Assembly: GCF_009760915.1 (NCBI RefSeq)
Contig: NZ_VIDQ01000019.1
Location: forward strand, 41,310-105,309
Direction of reading: 5' to 3'
Length of the DNA: 64,000 nucleotides
Source of the DNA: Azohydromonas aeria
GTDB taxonomy: Bacteria > Pseudomonadota > Gammaproteobacteria > Burkholderiales > Burkholderiaceae_C
Each line of letters opens with the position of its first letter. Within the stretch, counting starts at the first letter, position 1. A program made the position numbers and the translations under genes. The notes beneath the pieces are model-generated. The model was not told where the DNA came from. It did no database searches and saw nothing but the letters and a program-made list of their open reading frames with translations. This document shows positions 49,606 through 58,455 of the stretch, one piece after another.

Positions 49606-50838
49606 TCAATCCTTTGCCGCCTCCAGCCCCCGCTGCCCCAGCGCCAGCACCGCCCCCAGCGCCAGCGCCGCGGCCGAGCAGATGAAGCCCAGCGGCAGCC
49701 CGCCGGGCCCGTCGGCGAGCCAGCCCACCAGGGTCGGGCCGGCGATCTGGCCGGCGGCGAAGACAATGGTGAAGGCGGCAATCCCGGCCGGCCACTGCGC
49801 CGGCGCCAGGTTGCGCCGCACCAGCGCCGTGGTCGAGGCCACCACCGACAGGAACACCGCGCCGAACAGCGCCCCGGAGCCGAACACCGCCAGCGGATGC
49901 GTGCTCCACACCGGCAGCAGCGTCGCCAGCGCCAGCAGCGCGTTGAGCAGCGCCAGCGCCCCGCCCGCCTTCGCCCGCTGCAGCAGCCCCGCCCACAGCC
50001 ACGACGACGCCACCACCCCCGCGCCCAGCAGCACGTAGAACCCGGTGCGCCAGCCCGGCGCCACGCCCTGCTCGCGCAGCAGCGCGATGATGAAACTCAT
50101 GTAGCCGATGTAGCCCAGGCCGAACATCAGGTAGCCGGCCAGCGCGAAGGCCAGCGGTGCCCAGCGCAGCCGCGCGAGCGCGGCGCTGCCGGCGGCCGGC
50201 GCGCCGGGCGGGTTGCGCAGGCCGCGCGTGGCGGCGGCCGTGAGCAGCGTGGCCGCCAGCGCCGCCGCGCCCAGCAGCAGCCAAGCCCGCGGCCACTGCG
50301 GCGCATCGATCACGGCCAGCGGCACCAGCAGCGCCGAGGCCATGATCCCGAGCCCTGTGCCGCCGTAGTACAGCCCCAGCAGCAGCCCGGCCTGCCCGGC
50401 GCGCGCCGCCAGCCGCGCCGCCAGCAGCCCGCCGGAGACGAAGCTCGCGGCGCTGGCCACGCCGGTGAGCAGCCGCAGCAGCGCCAGCAGCGCGTCGTGG
50501 CGCGCCGCGCCGTGCAGCGCCAACAGCAGCGCCGCCGCGAAGCCGCCGCCCAGCAGCAGCGCGCGGGCATCGAAGCGCGCCAGCGCCCGCGGCGCCAGCA
50601 GCGCGCCGACAAGGTAGCCCGCGGCATTGGCGGTGTTCATGGCGCCGCCGGTGAACCAGCTCCAGCCCAGGTCCGCCGCCATCGGCGGCAGCAGCAGCGC
50701 GTAGGAGAAGCGCGAGAGGCCCAGCGATACCGCCGCGGCCAGCGCCAGGCCCAGCGCGGCGCGCAGCGCGCCGGCGGGCTCGTCCTTGAGGGGGGTAGCG
50801 GCGGCGGGGTCTGGCGGAGGCGGCAGCGGGCGGCTCAT
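49606..50838 (-). CDS. MFS transporter, YbfB/YjiJ family
   Basis: 410 residues with about 12 hydrophobic helices. The motif GLSRFSYALLLPPMAADLGW and the GAMNTANAAGYLVGAL segment are typical of YbfB/YjiJ-type major facilitator proteins. The substrate is unknown. The opening 25 residues are proline-rich and cytoplasmic. It has no obvious partner; a 126-bp repeat element lies beyond its 3' end. Confidence 0.88.
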   Translation of the reverse strand: MSRPLPPPPDPAAATPLKDEPAGALRAALGLALAAAVSLGLSRFSYALLLPPMAADLGWSWFTGGAMNTANAAGYLVGALLAPRALARFDARALLLGGGFAAALLLALHGAARHDALLALLRLLTGVASAASFVSGGLLAARLAARAGQAGLLLGLYYGGTGLGIMASALLVPLAVIDAPQWPRAWLLLGAAALAATLLTAAATRGLRNPPGAPAAGSAALARLRWAPLAFALAGYLMFGLGYIGYMSFIIALLREQGVAPGWRTGFYVLLGAGVVASSWLWAGLLQRAKAGGALALLNALLALATLLPVWSTHPLAVFGSGALFGAVFLSVVASTTALVRRNLAPAQWPAGIAAFTIVFAAGQIAGPTLVGWLADGPGGLPLGFICSAAALALGAVLALGQRGLEAAKD

Positions 50839-50882
50839 GCGCCGATTGTGGTGGCCGGGGCGGCGTCGGCCGCGGCCTGGTT

Positions 50883-51416
50883 TCAGCCCGCTTTCGCGCC
50901 CGGCTCGCGCAGCGCCTGCTCCGCTTCCAGCGCCGCCACCACGTCGGCGAACTGCTCGCGGTTGCGCTCGTTGAGCGCCATGAGCGCGCGGTGCGCGTCC
51001 AGCACGGTGGCGCCCAGCGCGGCGTCGTCGGCGTCGCCCAGGCCGCCGACGCTCTCGCCCTCCACCCCCGGCGGCGGCGCGCCGTCGGGGCCGACCAGGC
51101 TGAACTCCTCGTCGAAGCCCATGCTCAGCAGCACCTCGGTGATGTCGGGCCGGCCGGTGACGAGCGTGGGCCGCGGCGCGCCGGCCCTGCGCAGCTTCGT
51201 GGTCAGCCGCGCCAGCAGCCCCAGGTGCGTGCTGTCGATGGCCTCGGTGTCGCGCAGGTCGATGACGAAGCCCGCCGGCGCCTGCGCGCCCGGCGCGAAG
51301 AGCTTTTGCAGGTACGCGTCCAGCGCCGGCGCCAGCGGGTAGCGCACCTCGCCGAGCAGGCGCAGCACGTGGATGCCGTCGGCGCCGCGGGCGTGCAGGA
51401 TCTGGCCTTCAGCCAT
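50883..51416 (-). CDS. STAS-domain protein (anti-sigma factor antagonist type)
   Basis: 177 residues. The STAS fold (about 5-110) carries LRLLGEVRYPLAPALD, FVIDLRDTEAIDSTHLGLLARL, the second containing the serine usually phosphorylated in such switches. A helical tail (about 125-177) follows. Its start overlaps the end of the upstream phosphatase/response-regulator gene by 8 bases. The most likely role is partner-switching controlled by that phosphatase. No matching RsbW-type kinase is seen in the window. Confidence 0.85.
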   Translation of the reverse strand: MAEGQILHARGADGIHVLRLLGEVRYPLAPALDAYLQKLFAPGAQAPAGFVIDLRDTEAIDSTHLGLLARLTTKLRRAGAPRPTLVTGRPDITEVLLSMGFDEEFSLVGPDGAPPPGVEGESVGGLGDADDAALGATVLDAHRALMALNERNREQFADVVAALEAEQALREPGAKAG

Positions 51417-52575
51417 GGTGGTCGATCTCCAGCAATGCGATGTCGTCGATGCGCTGGACATGCTCGGGGATGCCCAGGCGCCGCATGAAGTCCTCGATGT
51501 CGCCGCCGGCGTCGCCCACCTGCGGCAGCAGCGCCTCGGCGCGCTGCGTGGCCTGCGCCGGCAGCAGCTCCAGCACGCCGTCGGACACCAGCAGCAGCCG
51601 GCACTTGCGCGGCAGGTCCACGCAGTAGTCGCGGTAGCGCGCGTTCTCGAACAGCCCGATCGGCCGCCCCGGATGGGCCAGGAAGCGCGGCTCGGCGCCG
51701 TCGTGCAGGATCGGGTAGGGAAAGTGCCCGGCGTTGCACCAGCACAGCGTGTCCTCGCGCCGGTCGATCACGCCGTAGAGCATGGTGGCGTGCTTGTCGA
51801 GCTCCTCGGCGCAGAAGTCGCGGTTGAGCTGCGCCAGCGCCAGCGCCGGCTGCAGGATGGTCGGGTCGCGCTCGCGGGCATGGGCGCGCAGGTAGCGCCC
51901 CACCAGCGTCTTGAGGATCACCGCCACGAAGGCCGAGGCCGCGCCGTGGCCGGCCACGTCGGCCAGGTAGAAGCCGATGCGGTGCTCGTCGAGCGGGAAG
52001 TAGTCGATGAAGTCGCCCGAGAGGTAGGCCGAGGGCAGCAGCCGCCGCGTGAAGCGGTAGTTGCCGAAGGCCAGCCCGTCGGGCGGCAGCAGCCGCTGCT
52101 GCAGCATGCGCGCGGCCTCCTCGTCCTCCTGCAGCTGGCGCACGGTGTGCGCGAGCTGCCGGTTCATGGCCTCCAGCCGGGCCTGGTAGTCGCGGTTCTG
52201 GCGGATCAGCCCGGCGCGGTCGAGCGCGTGCGCGATGGCGCCGTCGAGCACGGCGAAGTCGGCGATGGGCTTGGTGATGTAGTCCCAGGCGCCGACCTTC
52301 AGCGCGCGCACCGCCTCGCCCACCAGCGCCATGCCGGAGATGACGATCACGGGCGTGTCGGGCGCGCGCGCGCGCAGCGCCGCCACCACCTCCAGCCCGT
52401 TCATGTCGGGCAGGCCCAGGTCGCACAGCACCAGGTCGGGCGCCTCGCGCTCGAACGCCTCCAGCCCGCCGCGGCCGTCGCCGGCCTGCAGCACCTCGTG
52501 GCCGCTGTCCTCCAGGTACGCGACGATGCTCAGCCGCACGGCGCGGTCGTCGTCGATGCTCAGGATGCGTGTCAT
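51409..52575 (-). CDS. Response regulator fused to PP2C-type phosphatase (RsbU/SpoIIE-like)
   Basis: 388 residues. Receiver domain (about 1-120): ILSIDDDRAVRLSI, phospho-acceptor Asp in LVLCDLGLPDMNG (about 53), then KPIAD. A coiled linker (about 130-165) leads to a PPM/SpoIIE phosphatase domain with SGDFIDYFPLDEHRIGFYLADVAGHGAASAF, CNAGHFPYPIL and LLLVSDGVLELL, which supply the metal-binding Asp/Gly residues. It should dephosphorylate the STAS protein encoded immediately downstream. This layout recalls HsbR-HsbA of pseudomonads, but here there is no HATPase domain. Confidence 0.9.
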   Translation of the reverse strand: MTRILSIDDDRAVRLSIVAYLEDSGHEVLQAGDGRGGLEAFEREAPDLVLCDLGLPDMNGLEVVAALRARAPDTPVIVISGMALVGEAVRALKVGAWDYITKPIADFAVLDGAIAHALDRAGLIRQNRDYQARLEAMNRQLAHTVRQLQEDEEAARMLQQRLLPPDGLAFGNYRFTRRLLPSAYLSGDFIDYFPLDEHRIGFYLADVAGHGAASAFVAVILKTLVGRYLRAHARERDPTILQPALALAQLNRDFCAEELDKHATMLYGVIDRREDTLCWCNAGHFPYPILHDGAEPRFLAHPGRPIGLFENARYRDYCVDLPRKCRLLLVSDGVLELLPAQATQRAEALLPQVGDAGGDIEDFMRRLGIPEHVQRIDDIALLEIDHHG

Positions 52576-52711
52576 GCGCGGGTGTGCTGCAAATGGAGGC
52601 CTGGGGAACCCGGGAGGGTCAGAGCCCGGCAGTCTGATCCCGGTTCCTTCCCGATCAGGAAACGAAGCGTTCCGCACCGCGGCAACTGCAGTGGCTGCAG
52701 CACGGCAAAGG

Positions 52712-52777
52712 CCGTTCATCCTTCGACGCGCCGCAGGCGCGCCCTGTGCTGAGGTATCGAAGCATCAGGACGAACGG
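52712..52777. repeat. 66-base imperfect palindromic repeat
   Basis: CCGTTCATCCTTCGA at one end pairs with TCGAAGCATCAGGACGAACGG at the other (10 of 11 outer bases), with an inner CGCGCC-GCA-GGCGCG hairpin. The ends resemble the widespread intergenic repeats of proteobacteria that begin CCGTTCGTCCT. It lies in the 208-base gap between two response-regulator genes. Confidence 0.6.
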
Positions 52778-52783
52778 AATGGG

Positions 52784-53167
52784 TCACGGCGCGCCGGCCG
52801 CCAGCCGCCGCACCGTGGCCGCCAGCGGCGTCATGTCGCGCAGCGGCTTGTTGAGCAGCGGGATCTCGCCGAGTTCGGCCAGCTCGTCGGGCAGCGTGTA
52901 CTCCGCGGAGCCGGTGTGCATGGCGAATCGCAGCGCCGGACACAGCGCCGCCAGCCGCGCCACGGTGGTGGCGCCGTCGATGCCGGGCAGGCGCACGTCC
53001 ATGATGCAGACGTCGAAGCAGCCGCCCGCGCCCACGCGCTCCAGCGCCTCCTCGCCGGAGTTGACGATGGTGACCTCCATGCCGTCGTCTTCCAGGAAGG
53101 CCTGCACGCACAGCGCGATCACGGGCTCGTCGTCCACCACCAGCACGCGCGGCGTTTCTGCACTCAT
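52784..53167 (-). CDS. Single-domain response regulator
   Basis: 127 residues, a lone receiver: VLVVDDEPVIALCVQAFL (acidic pair), phospho-acceptor Asp in VCIMDVRLPGIDG (about 54), Thr in AMHTGS (about 85) and Lys in LLNKPL (about 107). With no output domain it probably passes phosphate on or acts by binding. It starts one base after the histidine kinase stop, so it is the likely partner of that kinase. Confidence 0.92.
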   Translation of the reverse strand: MSAETPRVLVVDDEPVIALCVQAFLEDDGMEVTIVNSGEEALERVGAGGCFDVCIMDVRLPGIDGATTVARLAALCPALRFAMHTGSAEYTLPDELAELGEIPLLNKPLRDMTPLAATVRRLAAGAP

Positions 53168-53168
53168 C

Positions 53169-54830
53169 TCACACGCTCCCGCCCTGGCGCAGCGGCAGCC
53201 GGACCGTGAAGCAGCTGCCCTCGCCCGGCGTGGACTCCAGCGTGAGGCTGCCCTTGTGGTGGTCGGCGACGATGAAGTACGACACCGACAGCCCCAGCCC
53301 CGTGCCCACGCCCACCGGCTTGGTCGTGTAGAACGGCTCGAAGATGCGCCGCTGCGCCGCCGGCGCGATGCCCGGGCCGTTGTCCTCGACGTCGATGCGC
53401 ACCGCCTCGCCCTCGCGCGCGGCGCGCAGCGTCAGCACCGAGGGACGGCGCCCGCCCTCGGCCATGGCCTGCGCGGCGTTCTTGATCAGGTTGAGCAGCA
53501 CCTGCTCGATCTCCGTGCGCGCGCAGGGCACCGGCGGCAGGCCGCTCTCGTAGCGGCGCACCACCTCGACCTGCTTGAAGTCGTAGCGCTTCTTGAGGTC
53601 GTAGTCGCTGGCCACGAGCCGCACCACGGCGTCGAGCATGTCGGCCACGCCTTCGGGCGCGAAGCTCTCGTCGGCGCGGCGGCTGAAGGCCAGCATGTCG
53701 GCCACGATGCGCCCGGCGCGCTCGCCGGCCTCCTGGATCGCCTCGATGAAGCCGACCAGCCCGCGCGCCTCCAGGTAGCGCTGCAGCGCGTCCAGGTCCA
53801 GCCCCGCCGCCTCGGCGGCGCGGCGGTTCACCGCCAGCTCGGTGCCCAGGCGGCGGCGCAGGTTCTGGCAGCTCTGCAGGATCACGCCCAGCGGGTTGTT
53901 GATCTCGTGCGCCATGCCCGCGGCCAGGCCGCCCACGGACATCATCTTCTCGGTCTGCACCATCATCTGCTCGATGCGCACGCGCTCGGTGACGTCGTCC
54001 ACGCGGATCACGGCGCCCTCCGCGCCGTCGCCGGCCAGCGGGTAGGCCATGACGTCGGCCCAGCGCGTCTCGCCCTCGCGCTCGAACACCTGGCGCTCGG
54101 CACGCACGGGCACCTGGCCCGCGATGGCGCGGCGCACGTTGTCCATCTGCGCCGCGTGCTCGGGCAGCACCTGCGCGAACAGCCGCCCCACCGCCTGCGC
54201 CGCGGCCACGCCGGTGGCACGCTCGGCCGAGGCGTTCCACTGCGTGACGCGGCCCTCGCCGTCCACGCCCACGAGCACCGAGGGCATGGAGTCGATGATG
54301 TTCTTCAGGTACGAGCGCATGCGCTGCAGCTCGTGGCGGTTGTGGCGGTCGGCGGTGGCGTCGTGCATGGCGCCGACCATGCGCAGCGGCCGGCCCGCCG
54401 CGTCGCGGATGACGTAGCCGCGGTCGTCCACGTGGGCCCAGCCGCCGTCGGCGCGCTGGAAGCGGTAGGTGTCGCACCAGCCGCTGCCGCCGCCATCGAT
54501 CACGGCATGGATGCCCGTGGCGACGCGGTCGCGGTCCTCGGGGTGGATGTGCTCGATCCACCAGCCGGCGTCGGCCCCCAGCGCCTCGGGCGCGTAGCCG
54601 AACAGCGCGGTGACGGCCTGGTTCCAGCGCAGCGCGTCAGTGGCAAGGTCCCAGTCCCAGACCGCGTCCATCGTGGCGCGCGCCAGCGCATGGAAGGCGT
54701 CATGCAGCGGCGCGGCAGCGCGTGCCGCGCCGGGCGCGCCGGCGGCCGCGGGGGAATGTGGGAAACCCGGCGCGACGGCTGCGCCCGCCGGCTCGTCTGG
54801 GTCTGAGTCTTGAATTGGCAGCAGTGTCAT
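53169..54830 (-). CDS. PAS-domain sensor histidine kinase
   Basis: 553 residues, without membrane segments, so cytoplasmic. Two PAS domains are visible (about 45-165: VWDWDLATDALRWNQAVTALFGY with a PAC motif GRPLRMVGAMHDAT, and about 175-300: MPSVLVGVDGEGRVTQWN). The H-box is AAGMAHEINNPLGVILQSCQN (His about 312), with N-box LLNLIKNAAQAM, then DNGPGI and GVGTGLGLSV. The response regulator gene follows immediately. The signal is unknown. Confidence 0.92.
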   Translation of the reverse strand: MTLLPIQDSDPDEPAGAAVAPGFPHSPAAAGAPGAARAAAPLHDAFHALARATMDAVWDWDLATDALRWNQAVTALFGYAPEALGADAGWWIEHIHPEDRDRVATGIHAVIDGGGSGWCDTYRFQRADGGWAHVDDRGYVIRDAAGRPLRMVGAMHDATADRHNRHELQRMRSYLKNIIDSMPSVLVGVDGEGRVTQWNASAERATGVAAAQAVGRLFAQVLPEHAAQMDNVRRAIAGQVPVRAERQVFEREGETRWADVMAYPLAGDGAEGAVIRVDDVTERVRIEQMMVQTEKMMSVGGLAAGMAHEINNPLGVILQSCQNLRRRLGTELAVNRRAAEAAGLDLDALQRYLEARGLVGFIEAIQEAGERAGRIVADMLAFSRRADESFAPEGVADMLDAVVRLVASDYDLKKRYDFKQVEVVRRYESGLPPVPCARTEIEQVLLNLIKNAAQAMAEGGRRPSVLTLRAAREGEAVRIDVEDNGPGIAPAAQRRIFEPFYTTKPVGVGTGLGLSVSYFIVADHHKGSLTLESTPGEGSCFTVRLPLRQGGSV

Positions 54831-54991
54831 CGGAGTGCGGGGATTCTTCCCCCGCCCCGGGACCGTGCCAAACCGACCCGGGAATGCAACCGGTGCCAGT
54901 CCGGTTTCCAGTTGTCAGCCGGCCGCCCCTGGGCTATCGGGCACCGGGCTGCAGGGGCGCGCGGCTCGGGGCCAGGCCGTCCTCGTCCGCT

Positions 54992-55049
54992 CCGGGCTGC
55001 TCAAAGAACCCGCAGCCCCGCTGGGCCGCAGGCGCTTGGAGCAGCCCGG
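54992..55049. repeat. 11-base perfect inverted repeat
   Basis: CCGGGCTGCTC (54,992-55,002) and GAGCAGCCCGG (55,039-55,049) flank 36 bases. It lies just downstream of the small minus-strand gene at 55,072 and could act in its 3' end processing or termination, though there is no T-run. The rest of 54,831-55,071 shows nothing. Confidence 0.45.
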
Positions 55050-55071
55050 CGCGAACGCGTTGCGCGGGCGC

Positions 55072-55308
55072 TCAATGCAGCGTCACCGGCGCGACGGTCG
55101 GGCGCGCGAACTCGCGGCCGATGACGGTACGGGCGTAGAAGTAGTCGAGCCGGGTGCGTGCATCCAGCGCGTCGATGTCCACGTGGCCGGCGGCGTCGCA
55201 GGGAAAGGCAAAGACGCGGTCCTGGTCGAGCAGCGAGCTGTAGCGCAGCTCGTAGCCGTCGGCGGCGGCCTGGGCGGGTTCCGGGCGGTTCAGGTTCGAG
55301 GCGTTCAT
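55072..55308 (-). CDS. Hypothetical protein, 78 residues
   Basis: MNASNLNRPEPAQAAADGYE at the N-terminus, then LRYSSLLDQDRVFAFPCDAAG and a C-terminal DYFYARTVIGREFARP. Soluble, with aromatic residues and one cysteine; no recognised family. AGGAGA lies 7 bases before the ATG, so translation is likely. It stands alone between the kinase and the caspase cluster. Confidence 0.6.
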   Translation of the reverse strand: MNASNLNRPEPAQAAADGYELRYSSLLDQDRVFAFPCDAAGHVDIDALDARTRLDYFYARTVIGREFARPTVAPVTLH

Positions 55309-55488
55309 GGTGCTCTCCTGGCAGGCGGTGGATCGATGTGCCCCTGGGTTGCGCCATCGGCCGCCGTTGTTCAGGCCTGGAGAGCTTCGCGCCGCGGCTC
55401 GCGGGGGTGCGCGTGAAGAAGGTCACGCGGGGCGCCGAACGTCATCCAGGTTGAGGAGGCACCCAGGTCGCCGCCCCTGCGGAAAGGC

Positions 55489-55512
55489 GAATGCCCGCTG
55501 GCGCGGGCATTC
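55489..55512 (-). terminator. Terminator after the caspase/anti-sigma/sigma operon
   Basis: Read on the minus strand, GAATGCCCG-CGCCAG-CGGGCATTC forms a perfect 9-base stem 37 bases after the caspase stop codon, followed by GCCTTTCC. The stem is strong, the T-run short. Confidence 0.6.
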
Positions 55513-55548
55513 ACGTTCAACGGCGGGCAGCGGGCACGTCAGCGCAAT

Positions 55549-56385
55549 TCAGCGCACCACCGCGCATCCCCCGCCCGGCCCCGGCTTGAAGCAGAAATCG
55601 CCCGTCAGGCTGGAGCTTTCCCAGGGCACCTGCACGCGCCCGGTCTCGCGCGCCACGCTCAGGCGCACCTGCTTGAACAGCATCTCGATGGGCAGCCCCG
55701 GCGATTGCAGCGCGCCCAGCAGGTGCTTGGTGTAGAGGCTGTGCGGCTCCTTGGGGTTGTCCAGCGCCACGCCGCCGGGCGCGGTGGAGAAGGCCACCAT
55801 CGAGCCCAGCGGCGCCTCCACCGGCGCCAGCCCCGAGGGCGTGGCGCCGCGGAACTTCAGCCGCCGCCCGTCCGGGCCCAGGATCTCCGCGCCGGAGAAC
55901 GGGTTGTTGCGGCAGGCGTCGAGGATGACGATGTTGATGCCCTGCTGCAGCGCGCCCAGCCGCTCCAGCAGCTCGTTGAGGTCGGCGCTCTTGGCCGGCA
56001 CCTCCTCCTCGGCGCGGATCTCGGTGTCCACCGGCAGCAGGTAGTTGCGCCCCTTCACCTGCAGCCCGTGGCCGGCGTAGAAGAGCAGCCGCACGGCCGC
56101 GCCGCGCGTATCGACCGAGAAGCGCCTGAACGCCTCGATCAGCTCGCGCAGCGGCGCGTCGCGCACCAGCGAAACCTCGAAGCCCAGCGCGCGCAGCGCC
56201 TCGGACATGGCCTGCGCGTCGGAGGCCGGGTTCTTCAGCGGCCCGACGCGGTAGGCGCTGTTGCCGATGACCAGCGCCACGCGGCGCTCGCGGGCAGCGG
56301 CGGTGGAGGGCGCGGGCGCGGCGCGCACGCCCGCGGCGGCCAGCAGCGCGGCGGCGCACAGGGCTCGGCGTCCGGACAGGGGCAT
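55549..56385 (-). CDS. Exported caspase-like protease (peptidase C14), short form
   Basis: 278 residues. Signal peptide (LCAAALLAAAGVRAAP). The caspase p20 fold follows: RVALVIGNSAYR (about 35-46), GPLKNPASDAQAM, catalytic His in LLFYAGHGLQ (His 106) and catalytic Cys in VILDACRNNPF (Cys 158). It ends with VPWESSSLTGDF and a Cys-containing tail. It is paralogous to the longer caspase at 58,456-60,039. It follows the anti-sigma gene by 18 bases, so it is probably the third gene of an ECF sigma operon. Bacterial orthocaspases of this family generally cleave after basic residues; the target is unknown. Confidence 0.9.
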   Translation of the reverse strand: MPLSGRRALCAAALLAAAGVRAAPAPSTAAARERRVALVIGNSAYRVGPLKNPASDAQAMSEALRALGFEVSLVRDAPLRELIEAFRRFSVDTRGAAVRLLFYAGHGLQVKGRNYLLPVDTEIRAEEEVPAKSADLNELLERLGALQQGINIVILDACRNNPFSGAEILGPDGRRLKFRGATPSGLAPVEAPLGSMVAFSTAPGGVALDNPKEPHSLYTKHLLGALQSPGLPIEMLFKQVRLSVARETGRVQVPWESSSLTGDFCFKPGPGGGCAVVR

Positions 56386-56403
56386 GGTTCGTGTCTCCTT
56401 CGC

Positions 56404-57069
56404 TCACTGCCGCGCCGGCAGCCCGTCCACCACCTGCACGCCGTCCACGATCGGGCTGGCCTGCAGCTGCGCCGTGAGCTGCGCGATCTGCTGCGCCGGC
56501 ACGCGCACGTAGTAGTCGCCCAGCTGCCCCGGGCCGGCAGCCAGGCTGCCGTTGACGCCCACCAGCAGCATGCGGATGTCGCTCTCGCGCGCGTCGGGCT
56601 TGAAGTTGAGCTTCAGATACGGCCCCTGCTCCACCACCGCGCCGCCGCGCAGCGCGCGCAGCTCGGTGCTGTCGTCCTCGTGCTGGCCCAGCAGCTGCAC
56701 GATCACCGCGCCCTGCACCACCGCCAGCGCCAGCGCCCCGCCCAGCGCCGGGCGCAGCGCCGACTGCGGCACCAGCGACGCCAGCCAGCCGCGCAGCCGC
56801 GCCAGCGCGCCCGGCTGCGCCGCCGGGCGCGCGCCCGGCTGCGCCCGCCCCTCGGCGCGGATGCGCTGCAGCGCCCGGTCCAGCCCGACCTCGGCCGACA
56901 CCGCCGGCGCCTCCTCGCGCACCCGGGCCTGCAGCGAGCGCAGCCACTGCACCTCGGCCTGCGCCTCGGGATGGGCCTTCAGATACGCCTCGACGCGCTC
57001 GCGCTCGGCCGCGGGCAGCGTGCCGTTGACGTAGAACGGCAGCAATTCGTCCAGGGTGTCGTCGTTCAT
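56404..57069 (-). CDS. Membrane anti-sigma factor
   Basis: 221 residues. The cytoplasmic N-terminus (DELLPFYVNGTLPAAERERVEAYL, about 5-32) matches the zinc-less anti-sigma helix pattern; no H-x3-C-x2-C motif is present. One transmembrane helix (about 103-128: ALRPALGGALALAVVQGAVIV) and a periplasmic C-terminus follow. It overlaps the sigma factor gene by 4 bases, the standard arrangement for a sigma/anti-sigma pair. The periplasmic part could be the sensing end. Confidence 0.85.
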   Translation of the reverse strand: MNDDTLDELLPFYVNGTLPAAERERVEAYLKAHPEAQAEVQWLRSLQARVREEAPAVSAEVGLDRALQRIRAEGRAQPGARPAAQPGALARLRGWLASLVPQSALRPALGGALALAVVQGAVIVQLLGQHEDDSTELRALRGGAVVEQGPYLKLNFKPDARESDIRMLLVGVNGSLAAGPGQLGDYYVRVPAQQIAQLTAQLQASPIVDGVQVVDGLPARQ

Positions 57070-57656
57070 GGCGCTGCTCCGGTGAGCGATCCGCCGCCTT
57101 CGCGCTCCAGCAGCAGCTTCAGGCAGTTGCGCAGCTTCTGCCGCGCGTGGAAAAGCCGGGTCTTGACGGTGTTCTCGGGGCAGGACTGCACCTGCGCCAC
57201 CTCGGCCAGGGACAGGCCCTCGTAGAACACGAGGTGGATGGCCTCGCGGTGGTCCTCGGACAGCCGCCCCATGCAGTGCTGCACGCCCTCGCGGCGCTGG
57301 CGCTGCGCCAGCAGCTCGAAGGCGCCGGCGTCCTCGCTGGCGACGACCTCGGCGATCTCCTGCAGGTCCTCGTACACCGCGTCGGGCTTGCGCGAGCGGA
57401 AGGCCATGAGCACCTTGTTGCGCGCGATGCCGATGAGCCAGGTGCTGAACTGCGACTCGCCGCGAAAGCGCGCCGGCGCCTTCCAGACCTCGTAGAGCGT
57501 GTCAGCCACGATTTCCTCCGCCTGCGCCTCGTTGCCGAGCTTGCGGATCACGTAGGCGTAGAGCCGGCGCGAAAAAGCCCGGTACAGCTCGCGGAAGGCC
57601 GCCTCGTCGCCCTGTCCGATACGGCCGAGCAGCCGCATCACCTCGTCGTTGTCCAT
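57066..57656 (-). CDS. ECF-type RNA polymerase sigma factor
   Basis: 196 residues. Region 2 (about 10-80: FRELYRAFSRRLYAYVIRKLG, then VADTLYEVWKAPARFRGESQFSTWLIGIARNKVL) and region 4 (about 125-175: LSEDHREAIHLVFYEGLSLAEVAQ, ENTVKTRLFHARQKL) define an extracytoplasmic-function sigma factor. It is held by the anti-sigma factor encoded next. It probably drives its own operon, including the short caspase; I could not identify its promoter confidently in the 88-base gap upstream. Confidence 0.93.
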   Translation of the reverse strand: MDNDEVMRLLGRIGQGDEAAFRELYRAFSRRLYAYVIRKLGNEAQAEEIVADTLYEVWKAPARFRGESQFSTWLIGIARNKVLMAFRSRKPDAVYEDLQEIAEVVASEDAGAFELLAQRQRREGVQHCMGRLSEDHREAIHLVFYEGLSLAEVAQVQSCPENTVKTRLFHARQKLRNCLKLLLEREGGGSLTGAAP

Positions 57657-57744
57657 GGCGGGAACGCGCCGACGGCACGGATGGGAGTGGAAGTCTCATG
57701 GTAGGTGCCGAAGGCGGGATGGGGAAACCTTGCGCGGCGAGACA

Positions 57745-58338
57745 TCACTCGCCGCGGAACTGCACGCGCCGGTTCTCCGGCGCGTCCGGGTCGCGCCCGG
57801 GCAGCGGGTCGTGCTCGCCCCGGCCCACGGCCTGCAGCCGCGACGCGGCAATGCCGTGCTGCGCCACCAGGTACTGGCGCACCGCCTGCGCGCGGCGCTG
57901 CGACAGGCGCTCGTTGTAGTCGTCGCCGCCCAGCGCGTCGGTGTGGCCCTCGATGACCACGGCCTTGTCCGGCGGCAGCAGCCGGATGCCCTGCGCCAGC
58001 GCATCGAGCTGGCGCCGCGCCGCGGGCTCGATGGCGGCGGAGTTGAAGCCGAACTGCACCGGCAGCGCCAGCGCCGGCGCCGCCTGGGCCTGCGCGCCGG
58101 CGCCCTGAAGCGCCTGCTGCGCCGGGGCGTCGTCGTCGAGCAGGCGCAGGCCGCGGAACTTGGGCGCCCGGGCGGGCTTGGGCGCGTCGAGGATGGCGGC
58201 CACCTCGCGCGGATCGACGGCCTCGTCCGCGCCGTAGAGCCGCACCTGCTGGGCGCGCGCCGGATCGGCTGCGGCCACCAGCGTGACGGCGGCAGCCAGC
58301 GCCGCGGCCAGCGTGGCGGGGGTCAGGCGGTTCGTCAT
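57745..58338 (-). CDS. OmpA-family peptidoglycan-associated protein
   Basis: 197 residues. Signal peptide (ALAAAVTLVAAADPARAQ), a short linker with EAVDPREVAAILDAP, and a C-terminal OmpA-like domain (about 90-197): PVQFGFNSAAIEPAARRQLDAL, VIEGHTDALGGDDYNERLSQRRAQAV and a final ENRRVQFRGE, the set that binds peptidoglycan. It lies between the long caspase and the sigma factor on the same strand and may anchor cluster components to the wall. Confidence 0.92.
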   Translation of the reverse strand: MTNRLTPATLAAALAAAVTLVAAADPARAQQVRLYGADEAVDPREVAAILDAPKPARAPKFRGLRLLDDDAPAQQALQGAGAQAQAAPALALPVQFGFNSAAIEPAARRQLDALAQGIRLLPPDKAVVIEGHTDALGGDDYNERLSQRRAQAVRQYLVAQHGIAASRLQAVGRGEHDPLPGRDPDAPENRRVQFRGE

Positions 58339-58455
58339 GGCGGTGTCCTGGATGGAGAACGGGGGATGCCGCTGGGTTGCGGCGGCGCGGCGGGGGGTTC
58401 AAGGCTTTCACCGACCCGGCACGCGGCTCCGGGACCGCGCGGATTCAGCGGGCAT

